A DNA stretch of 64,000 nucleotides from Saccopteryx bilineata (lineage: Eukaryota; Chordata; Mammalia; Chiroptera; Emballonuridae). A program made the position numbers and the translations under genes. The notes under the pieces were generated by a model, which saw only the letters and a program-made list of their open reading frames with translations, searched no databases and was not told the DNA's origin. The stretch spans positions 216,440,744 to 216,504,743 of the forward strand of contig NC_089493.1 of the NCBI RefSeq assembly GCF_036850765.1. Reading direction: 5' to 3'. Below are positions 47,330 to 56,226 of this stretch, piece after piece (the first letter of the stretch is position 1; every line of letters starts with the position of its first letter).

Positions 47330-48350
47330 TTTAAATAATTAATAAATAAAATAAAACAGAAATAGATTAATGGTAAAGATGAACATGATCAGAAACAGAT
47401 TAAAGCATATTTAATAATTGAGGATATACTAAATATTGTATGCCAAATCATTGAAGAAAGAGTTTAATAGCATGAGAAAATTGTTAACCATTGGGAAAAA
47501 ATAAAATTGGATTCTTATTCAAAATTCTAGATAAATTAAAAATCTAAATAAAAAAACATTAGAATAAATACAAATGTTGAATATGTAATTTGGAATGAAA
47601 AAGTTTTATATATGACACTATATAAATAAAAAGTATTAAGGAAAAGATTGTGGGATTCTACTATATAAAAACAAAGAAAGCTTCGTCATAATTGTAGCAT
47701 ATGTGAGGGTAATGAATCAACAGAATTAATATGTAAGTATCTCTCACAAATCAGTAAAGATTCCATTAAGTATCTGGACAAAGGAAGGACAACAAAATTT
47801 TATGAAAGAAAAAATACAAAGAAAAACACTTCATATCACCAACAATTATTAAGTTCAAATTAAAATAATACAATATAAATTTTTATTTTTCATGCTAGAA
47901 ATGACACCTAATGAGGCTCAGAATTTAGAGAAAATGAAAAGTTCTTACAATATCAAAAAGGAAGTAAATTTATGCATTTTAAAAAATAAGAATTGACCAC
48001 ACATGCTAAAAGTATTTAAACATGTATCACTCATTGATCTAATAGGTATATTTCCAGAAATCTGTCATAAGGAAAACCCATGAAAGTATGAAAGATTTAG
48101 CTATGAGAATACTTATTGTTTACAACAGTAAAAAACTGGTAGCAGCATAAAAAGACTGATTAAAGAACATGTAGTACACATATATAATAAACAATAGGAA
48201 GCCCTTAAAAATAAAACTCTAGATGATTTTAATGGTCTATAAAATGAAAATATTTGTGTTATATCCAATATAATCTCACTAAAGTGTGTATGTATGTGTG
48301 TCCAATTAACAGTGAAAAAGTATGCATGTGATTTTTCTCCTTTTGCATAC
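47330..48350 (+). repeat. Probable ancient L1/HAL1-type LINE relic
   Basis: A-rich sequence with phrases such as 'attgatctaataggtatatttccagaaatctgtcataaggaaaa' and 'actgattaaagaacatgtagtacac', reminiscent of the 3' part of old LINE-1-related elements. No long frame. Borders are uncertain. Confidence 0.4.
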
Positions 48351-48355
48351 TTATA

Positions 48356-48514
48356 TTTACTAAAATTTTAATAATTAACAAAGTGAGAGAAAAGAATTAT
48401 CTTCACTAAAAGCATCAAATTTCTGAGTGAGAAATTTACTTACTAAAATTTTAATAATTAACAAAGTGAGAAAAAAGAATTATCTTCACTAAAAGCATCA
48501 AATTTCTGAGTGAG
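48356..48514. repeat. 83-bp tandem duplication
   Basis: 48356-48431 is repeated at 48439-48514 with about one mismatch (GTGAGAGAAAAG versus GTGAGAAAAAAG). It is a recent local duplication. Confidence 0.9.
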
Positions 48515-48584
48515 TCTGTTTCTGTGAATTTCTGCTTCTCAGAGTTTGGATAACAAAAGGTCTAATGTCAATCAAATCTTACAG

Positions 48585-49275
48585 GGATTTTATCTTGTTC
48601 ATCTTTCTGCCCACCTGAAACATAGTAAGTACAGTGCTTTAAACAAACCAGCATACTTCCAGGTACTTTTTGTTGAATTTAACCTCCTTCAATTTGCTTT
48701 GACCATTGTAACTCTCAGCTTAATTCTCCCTTAAGTCGTAAATTTCTCAGTGGTAAAGGACTGAGACAGCTTCTCATGCCTCGCTGTTTCTTCTCCTCTT
48801 TGTTTAGCTAGAGACCTAGGTAATGACTACAACCTTGAAATGCCCCTGCTCTTCTGTTGCTTCAAGGGTGGTATTTTGTTCCATAATTAGAATATAAGTT
48901 TCTTGAGTACTAGAACAATACAATGTTTTTAGCTCCTTCTTCTCTAATGATAACTGTGCTTTACACAGAATGGACAAGGATAGCAGGCACTGTGGAAAAT
49001 AATGAAATGGATCAGAAAATGCCATTTTCTTTGAGATCCTTTTCTACTTTCACAGGAGGAATTGAGGACCGATCTTTCATCTGTGCCTTATGGTGAATGG
49101 TAAGATAGGTACATTATATTCTTTTTTCTTTATCATTATTCCTTATATACATACCTCTCACCTCTGCCAGGAAAAAAAAATGTTTTGGGGTCAGGTCATT
49201 TGCTTTACTCATTTTTATATTTTCAGTCCCCAATACCTCAGAATATATAGTGGTCACTCGATACATGAATTCATA
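48585..49275 (+). repeat. Scattered LINE-2 3' end relics
   Basis: Three weak L2-like pieces: 48585-48640 (CCACCTGAAACATAGTAAGT), 48885-48990 (TATAAGTTTCTTGAGTACTA) and 49225-49275 (CCCCAATACCTCAGAATATA). There is no gene between them. Confidence 0.35.
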
Positions 49276-49299
49276 AATTAGTTTCAATCAATCATTCTA

Positions 49300-49480
49300 G
49301 TATAGGCTCTGCCACTTACCATCTCTGTAAGTTTAAGATGGTCAGTTAGGTTTCTGAATTTTTACTATTTTAATATGTATTTCATAAACTTATTGGGAGG
49401 ATCAATTGGGATAAGTAGAACATTCTGTGCTATTTGTTTCCCAACCACGAAATTACATCAAATGCTCAATAAATACATGG
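49300..49480 (+). repeat. MIR SINE relic
   Basis: GCTCTGCCACTTACCATCTC at the start and AAATGCTCAATAAATACATG at the end match MIR order. The middle is diverged. Confidence 0.55.
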
Positions 49481-52213
49481 TAATGATGCCAACTCTAACA
49501 CTGACCTTAAAGCCAAACTTTTTATGTGTGGAAAACTTCATTTGCAAAAAGTCCTATGCAGGTTTAGGCAGTTTGCATGATGTTTATTCTTACTTTCTTT
49601 CCGATCATGCTATATACATATAGTGATTCAGCTTCACGTCTTTATAAAGAGATCATACTCTCATTCTTAATATTCACAGATACAGTCATTTGATAGTTTG
49701 TCCTTTATTTTATTTTATTATTTTACTTTATTCAGTGAGAAGCGATGAGGCAGAGGAATTAAAGATAATAGCTTTAAACTACCACTCAAGCCCTCTCTCC
49801 AGGTGTGGAATGTGTATTAGCATAGCTTGCACACTAAAAATGCTATGAAAATAGTTTCTGTGTGAGTTGAACTATTAAAGCTGACCCAACCAGTTTTCTA
49901 GGTTCTATTTTCCTAGTCTTTGTCCTGGAACTAAACTTTGGCAGGTAGGAAGTATGCTCTAGTTATTCACTTTTATCCTGTGGAAAGAAGACCATGGGAT
50001 TTCAAAATTAATTTTGACAGATATGACAAATGGGGGTTGCCATTTCACACCTAGAGCATGAATATTTCAATGGCAAAGAGTCAGCAACTGTTAATTAAAA
50101 ATGGGTATTGTTAATTGGGCCCAGTGTTGTGGTTTTGTCAGCAGCTTCAGACCCTTTCAGACCTATTTCAGTGGGTCCTTATGGTCTGATAAGATAAATG
50201 TCTTTTCTTTCTTGTGAGGATGATAGCAATTATGACCCAGATCTCCCCTCCCCCATCACATTAATTCTATAGGTGTACATAATTTTATAAAGTAGAAAAA
50301 CTCACAGGAACTGATATTGGCCCAACAGTCCTCCCTGTCCTCAATTCAAAATAGTCATTAAACAAAACCATATGATAGATAATTATCTACTTCACAATCT
50401 TGTACAACATAGAAATGGAGCTGTAAATTGGAAGGTTCTTTTCATACCAAAAGAGAAAATTTGTTTACAATGTAAAAATATTTGAGAGAATAAGAAAGAT
50501 TCTTTTCTTTTGGGTTATTACCATTTATAAATATGTAATACTCCAATTTACTTTTTATTCTCAAAATATGTAATTAACACAGTATTTTAATGTGCCAGTA
50601 GTATTTCTGTAGACAAAGTAAAGTTTTAAAAATTCTGCATTGACATAAAATGTTAATTGGATCAATATTAACTCAATAATCCCATTAATATGAATTTAAC
50701 AAGACCAACAACAAAAAAGGCCTGAAGTATACAACTGTATTTTAATTTTAATTTTAAAATTATCCCCTTTTCAAAGTAAGTTAACTTTAGGATTATGTGA
50801 AAATAGCCCTATATAGCTAATGAGTATGAGGAAGCTAATCAAAGTATGTGTATACAAAGGACTGTTTGAGAGTGGGAGCACACAGGAAGAGCTAGTTACT
50901 CTAGATTTGACTCTCTTTTTTTCTTCTTGTTAGTGATCTCTGATTCAGTTGTTTTGGGAGCCAGTGGACAATATCATACAGAAAGAAATACTCCAGAGTC
51001 ACTCGAGTGTACAATATCTTGATGACAATATTTTGAAGACAAAATATTCTTCCCTATTATTAAGTATACTTTAAACCAAGTAAATATCATTCATAGAGTG
51101 AATGAGGCAAACAAGTTCAATAGTAAGCATGCTCAGAAGTCTTGCCTGGCCCTCAGTCTAAGTTACGTAAAATCTTCTTAATTCTCTGATATATCTTTTT
51201 GCTTTCCTTCAAATATGTTTTTAATTATATACAGACAGATATACACACATATACATTATCTTTACTTATCATGCCTTTGCAAAACTAGTACCTAGTATGG
51301 TATCTGGAACAGAAGTTGTGCTCAGTGAACTCTTATTGAATGAATTTTGACTAAAACAATGAAGCCACAAATGAGAATTCTGGAGTATTGTTTTAGTCTG
51401 AGAAACTGGAAAGCTATTGGTTAGTATTATCACTGGCATTATTTGATCATAATTATTACCAGAATCATTAAATAATTATATAAAGATTATGTAAACTATG
51501 AACAAAACTGCTAATTGCGGGATCTGACTTAAATTTTGATCAAAGTAGAAATAGTCTTAAAATTTTTATTTATAAAAAAAAATTTATTTACATACTTACT
51601 CCAAAACAAAATGAAATGAAGCACTAACAATGAATAAACAAAGAAAAATTTTACAGTAAATATTAGAGTCCATTTCTCTAACAATTTGTGACAGTAAATA
51701 AGGCTTTTAAGTCTCCAGTCGGAGGTGTGCATGTTGATAAGCCCACTCATTCTGGCCTCCTGGCACTCCTTGCAATGATGCCATTTTAAAGCCCAATACA
51801 AAGGTGACAATTTTCATCTTAAGATTTATTTGCTAGAAAATCACTGACTCATATTATATTCACTACTAACAGCTATCAAATAACTATTATTCTATATAAA
51901 GTTGGTTTTGTTCAATCTTTTTATTTACAAGGGAAAATTCCATATCCTGTTATCAGTGTCTTGAGCCAAAAGAAACCCCAAATGAGATCTACTTATAACT
52001 GAGACCTGGTAACCAGAAATGTGGTGATAAATGGTGAAAAGGTAGGATTTCATAAATCTTTTGTCTATAATCCTCAAAGTAGGAGAGTTGGTTCTGCAGC
52101 AGTTAATTAGCATACATGTGAAAGCAGTTCATGGATGCAGTTTAATCGCAAACAAATGTGAAAATAAGATCACATTGTTTTATTAATAATTTACATTCAT
52201 TATCATCTACTTT
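49481..52213. other. 2.7-kb unique stretch, possible regulatory DNA near 49990-50210
   Basis: No gene recognised. A small L2-like 3' end may lie at 51270-51345. A repeat-free segment at 49990-50210 carries the double GATA-type site TGATAAGATAA (50187-50197). Confidence 0.35.
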
Positions 52214-52227
52214 AAAAATGCATGATT

Positions 52228-52252
52228 TGACGTCAGAGTAATGGCGGAGTAG
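52228..52252 (+). promoter_or_regulatory. CRE/ATF palindrome and YY1-type site at the L1 5' tip
   Basis: TGACGTCA (52228-52235) is a perfect CREB/ATF palindrome whose first T is shared with the flanking TSD. Six bases on, ATGGCGGAGTAGG (52241-52253) contains the ATGGCGG core that YY1 binds at the start of other mammalian L1s, where it positions transcription initiation. Binding here is inferred. Confidence 0.6.
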
Positions 52253-52377
52253 GAAGCGATACCGATAAATCTCCCCCAAAACTCAACAAGATCTTCAACC
52301 AGAAACAGAAAAACCTATACTTGGAGCTTCCAGATTCTTCGCAATACACCCAAAGGTATGATTGAGTGAAAAATTGG

Positions 52378-53362
52378 CTAAATATATAACCAAACCCCGA
52401 AGGAAATAGGGAGTAAGAAATGCTCCGCCTTCCTCACTAACCTAAACAGGGTGGCTTTCTCTGGTAACTGTGAATATAGAAACTGAGGCGGGCAAAGGGG
52501 GTGAATAGATCCAGGCCGCCGCAGCAAAAACGGCCGAACCAGGCTGTGGCTCAGAGATCCAAGCCGAGGAAAATCTGATCCTGTGGCAACCCGGGCAATA
52601 CAAGCTAACACTCGCGCCAAACCCAAACAAAGAAAGACAAGCTGAGCGGCCATTTTACCCGGTCTCCTGGTCGGTGCGCAGTTAGTGGAAGAGAGATTTC
52701 TTCCTAAGCCGCGGAAGTGGGTGCCCGTGTTGCCCCACGGAGAGGCAGGTTCAGAGGCCTTTCTGTGGGCTGAGGGCAGAGTCTCTGGGCAGCCCCAGCG
52801 CCCTGGGAAAGCCACGCACGGGAGGGAGTGAGAACTAATCCCAACGGTGGAGATTTTCCGTGCTGGAGGCTGCTTCACTCAGAGGGAACCGCAGCCGGCC
52901 TCATATCCTGGTTTGCGCGCGCAGATAAGGAGTGAGCGATTCCTCCGAGTGCCTCGGCAGTGCGCGCCCGTGTTATCGCACAGAGGGGCAGAGTCAGGGG
53001 CCTTTGTGTGGGCCAAAGCGGAATCTCAGGCCGCCCCAGCGCCTTGCAAAAGCTGCACACGGGGACGGAGCGAGACTCAATTCCAACGCTGCAACTTTTC
53101 CCTGCGGTTGGGGGTTTCACTCAGAGCGTGAGACTGCTGGCCGGATATCCTGGTTTGCGCGCGCAGATAAGGAGTGAGCGATTCCTCCGAGTGCCTCGGC
53201 AGTGCGCGCCCGTGTTATCGCACAGAGGGGCAGAGTCAGGGGCCTTTGTGTGGGCCAAAGCGGAATCTCGGGCCGCCCCAGCGCCTTGCAAAAGCCGCAC
53301 ACGGGGACAGAGCGAGACTCATTTCCAACGCTGCAACTTTTCCCTGCGGTTGGGGGTTTCAC
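52378..53362 (-). other. Antisense open frames with an ATG repeated every 242 bp
   Basis: Minus-strand frames start at 52878 (166 codons), 53120 (81) and 53362 (81). The three ATGs are exactly 242 bp apart and each opens a similar MKxPxAxK... reading. Primate L1 has a short antisense ORF0 in its 5' UTR, but these need not be related. They may simply be open because the monomer is GC-rich. Confidence 0.35.
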
Positions 53363-53520
53363 TCAGAGCGTGAGACTGCTGGCCGGATATCCTGGTTGCA
53401 GACAGTGAGTGAGAGTTTCCTCCAAGCGCCCCCCAGAAGTGGGCGCCCGCTTGTGTTACCGGATAGAGTGGCAGAGCCAGAGGTCTTCGAGTGGGCGGAA
53501 AGCCCGCCTGATTATGCTAG
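52686..53520 (+). repeat. Tandem promoter monomers, ~242 bp, about 3.5 units
   Basis: Units begin near 52690 (diverged), 52932, 53174 and 53408 (partial). Units 2 and 3 are almost identical over 242 bp (for example CTCGGCAGTGCGCGCCCGTG at 52953 and 53195). The boundary of unit 3 to 4 is shortened by 7 bp and unit 4 fades near 53520. Mouse L1 promoters are also built of tandem monomers, but I see no sequence kinship. Confidence 0.92.
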
Positions 53521-53929
53521 CAGCTCTGACTGACTGAGCCTTACCCAGAGCCCTGTGCTGAGTGGAAATAGAGTGGGGAGTTGCCAGCAATTTGAGCCTC
53601 TTACTATCCAGGCAGAGGCAGCAGCAACCCCAAACCTGGACTATCAGGCTACTAATTGAGGAAGGAAAGACTAGGAGAAAGGCTCCAGGAACACGGACTC
53701 TCTCACTGTCGGAGCCTATAAATGCTAATGAGCCTCGACTCCCAACGAGAATAAAGCACAATACATGACATTGCCATAGAGACTTATCAACTGCAAACCT
53801 CTACCTGAGCGTGCCAAAGGGGCAGAACCCAGGGTACAGAGTCACCGACCAGGAAGAGGGAGAGAAAAGAAAAAGCAAGAAGATAACCTCTCAAAATCAA
53901 GAATAATCTGCAGACTTTATAACCTATCC

Positions 53930-54900
53930 CATTTTATTATATTTGTTCGTTTGTTTCTCTTATCTTCATTCTTGATACTTTTTTTTCCTCCTCCAATTTG
54001 GCCGATTAACTCTCTACCGGTCTTACTCTCTCCTCTCCTTGAACTACACTACCCATAAGTGTTACATCTCCCATTATCATTTCTCTTCTCTTCCTTTCTC
54101 TCTATGAGGGTTGCACTCCAAAACCCTTAACTCTCTCTCTCTCTCTCCTTTCTTTTTTCTTCTTTTAGTGGTTCCCTCTTTTTTTCTCTCTCTCTCTTTC
54201 TTTTCTCCCTCTATATTAGTTTCTTCCTTTCTCCTTTACATCTCCTCTCATTCAAACCTCAATAACAAACAAATTCTCTTATCTGGGACTCAAACCTATG
54301 TTTGTGGCATTTTGGGGGGTTTTTACTTCACCTTTTTAACTCACTAGCAGTGCTCCCATCCCTGGCTCTCCATATTATCTAGTTCTTGTTCCACTAAATA
54401 CAATAGTAAGTTTTTAATTTGTCCCCCCATTTTTCCATTTTCCTCTTATTCCTCTCATCATAACTCTTAGAAAACCAACACCTAAAAGCAAATCATTTTA
54501 TTCTTGACGCAAATTTTTTCCTTATTTGCTTTTTGTGGGTCCATACGCTCTTTTTTTTTTCTTTTTTCTTTTTTTTTTTTCCTTTTTTTTTTTTTTTCTC
54601 TCTTTTTTGCCCCTTTATTACTTTTCCCCAATTCAGGCCCTCCATCACAGGCATTGTTTGTTATAACTCACAGTCCACCACAAGATTTTCTCAAGAAAGA
54701 GGGGAGAGGAGAGGAGAGGAAAAAAAGAGGGGGGGAATAATTTCCTTTTTTAAAAAATTTTTATTTTATTTTATTTTTCTTTATTTCATTATTAATTTTT
54801 TTTAAAAAAAAAACAACTCTTTTCGATTTGTTATTTTTTTATTTTTTTTTACTTTTTATTCTTTATTAAATCTCATTAATACTATCAACAAAACCACCCT
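53930..54900 (+). repeat. Pyrimidine/T-rich low-complexity block in the L1 5' UTR
   Basis: Dense CT and T runs (for example (CT)n at 54131-54147, T/C runs at 54545-54610), then a short GGGGAGAGGAGAGG purine switch near 54700, and T/A runs up to the ORF1 start. Frames such as 54504-54740 (Phe-rich) are artefacts of the run. Confidence 0.75.
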
Positions 54901-54903
54901 CAG

Positions 54904-55923
54904 ATGCCATTAAGAAAGAGAAAATCGAATATCATGGATACAAAAGAAAGAGAGGTAACACAGCTAGATGAGGAAAAATCTATGGAGAAAAAATTTAATA
55001 TATTGGAAACCTTGGAGCTAAATGACAGAGAATTCAAGATAGAAATCCTAAAAATCCTCCGAGATATACAAGAAAACACAGAAAGGCAATATAGGGAGAT
55101 CAGAAAACAACTCCATGAACACAAAGAATATATGTCCAAGGAAATTGAAACTATAAAAACAAATCAAACAGAGATGAAAAACTCAATTCACGAGCTGAAA
55201 AACGAAGTAACAAGCTTAGCTAATACAACAGGTCAGATAGAAGAGAGGATTAGTGAAATAGAAGACAAGCAACTTGAGGCACAACAGAGAGAAGAAGAAA
55301 GAGACTCAAAAATTAAAAAAAATGAGATAGCCCTACAAGAATTATCTGACTCCATCAAAAAGAATAACATAAGAATAATAGGTATATCAGAGGGAGAAGA
55401 GAGAGAAAATGGAATGGAGAACATACTTCAACAAATAATTGATGAGAACTTCCCAAGCCTGTGGAAAGAACTAAAGCCTCAAGTTCAAGAAGCAAACAGA
55501 ACTCCAAGTTTTCTTAATCCCAACAAACCTACTCCAAGGCATATCATAGTGAAATTGACACAAACCAACAGCAAAGAAAAAATTCTCAAGGCAGCCAGGG
55601 AAAAGAAGAATACAACATATAAAGGAAGGCCCATTAGATTATCATCAGATTTCTCAGCAGAAACTCTACAAGCTAGAAGAGAGTGGACCCCAATATTTAA
55701 AGTCCTGAAAGAGAGGAACTTTCAGCCACGAATACTATACCCATCAAAGCTATCCTTCAAATATGAAGGAGAAATAAAAACATTCACAGATACAGAAAAG
55801 ATGAGGGAATTTATCATCAGAAAACCCCCACTCCAGGAATTACTAAAGGGAGTTCTCCAATCAGATACAAAGAACAAAAAAAAAACAGAGCCACAAGTAA
55901 AAGCTCCAAGAAGAACACAATAA
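54904..55923 (+). CDS. L1 ORF1 protein (ORF1p), 339 aa, intact
   Basis: RNA-binding nucleic acid chaperone of LINE-1. In the family, trimers coat the element's own RNA in cytoplasmic particles and are required for retrotransposition. Residues 1-30 are basic and polar. Residues ~30-150 are a Lys/Glu/Gln-rich heptad coiled coil (ETLELNDREFKIEILKILRD onward). The RRM begins at NNIRIIGI (residue 154) and includes PTPRHIIVKL. The C-terminal domain holds ARREW at 257-261 and RILYPSKLSF. A basic tail (KNKKK...PRRTQ) ends it. The length is close to the 338 aa of human ORF1p. The Met start follows a T-rich leader and is the first of the frame. The stop is at 55921. The frame is unbroken. Confidence 0.95.
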   Translation: MPLRKRKSNIMDTKEREVTQLDEEKSMEKKFNILETLELNDREFKIEILKILRDIQENTERQYREIRKQLHEHKEYMSKEIETIKTNQTEMKNSIHELKNEVTSLANTTGQIEERISEIEDKQLEAQQREEERDSKIKKNEIALQELSDSIKKNNIRIIGISEGEERENGMENILQQIIDENFPSLWKELKPQVQEANRTPSFLNPNKPTPRHIIVKLTQTNSKEKILKAAREKKNTTYKGRPIRLSSDFSAETLQARREWTPIFKVLKERNFQPRILYPSKLSFKYEGEIKTFTDTEKMREFIIRKPPLQELLKGVLQSDTKNKKKTEPQVKAPRRTQ

Positions 55924-56226
55924 AACCAAATTTAAACTGTGACAACAACAAAAAGAAAGAGGGGGAGAAGACGGAGATTAACAGTAGCAAAGGACGATGG
56001 AGTGCAAAAGTACTCACAAAATAGTTCGCTACAATGAACAGGGTAGGGACCCTTTTCATTACTCAAAGGTAACCACCATTGAAAAAACCACCACAGAAGC
56101 ACATGAGATAAAAAAGATAGCAACAGAGGAAAGATGTATGGAATACAACCAAATAAAAACAAAAGATAGAAAAACGAAAGAGAAGGATCAAACAAGACAC
56201 AAAACTAACAGAAAGCAAGATATAAA
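55924..56226 (+). other. Inter-ORF spacer of the L1 with an overlapping small ORF
   Basis: This 303-base A-rich spacer is much longer than the 57 bases in copy A. It holds a 79-codon ORF (55997-56236) in another frame; its TAG stop (56234-56236) lies just after the ORF2 ATG (56227). That geometry would allow termination-reinitiation, but coding is unproven. Confidence 0.5.

Larger units (their letters stand above)
52229..54903 (+). promoter_or_regulatory. L1 5' UTR / internal promoter region
   Basis: 2675 bases upstream of ORF1 in three blocks: a tip of ~460 bases, a CpG- and GC-rich monomer array (52686-53520) in an otherwise AT-rich window, and a long pyrimidine/T-rich block (~53930-54900). 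L1 promoters of this sort are transcribed by RNA polymerase II and silenced by CpG methylation. Sense ORFs in the array (up to 137 codons) shift frame from unit to unit, because 242 is not divisible by 3, and are unlikely to be proteins. Confidence 0.8.

Noticed and set aside
52847..53768. Sense-strand ORFs of 68-137 codons in the L1 monomers
   Set aside because: They repeat with the monomer but change frame each unit and lie upstream of ORF1. They are more likely open because of GC content.
54504..54805. Phe-rich ORFs of 78-90 codons before L1 ORF1
   Set aside because: They are produced by T-runs in a low-complexity tract and have no protein-like composition.
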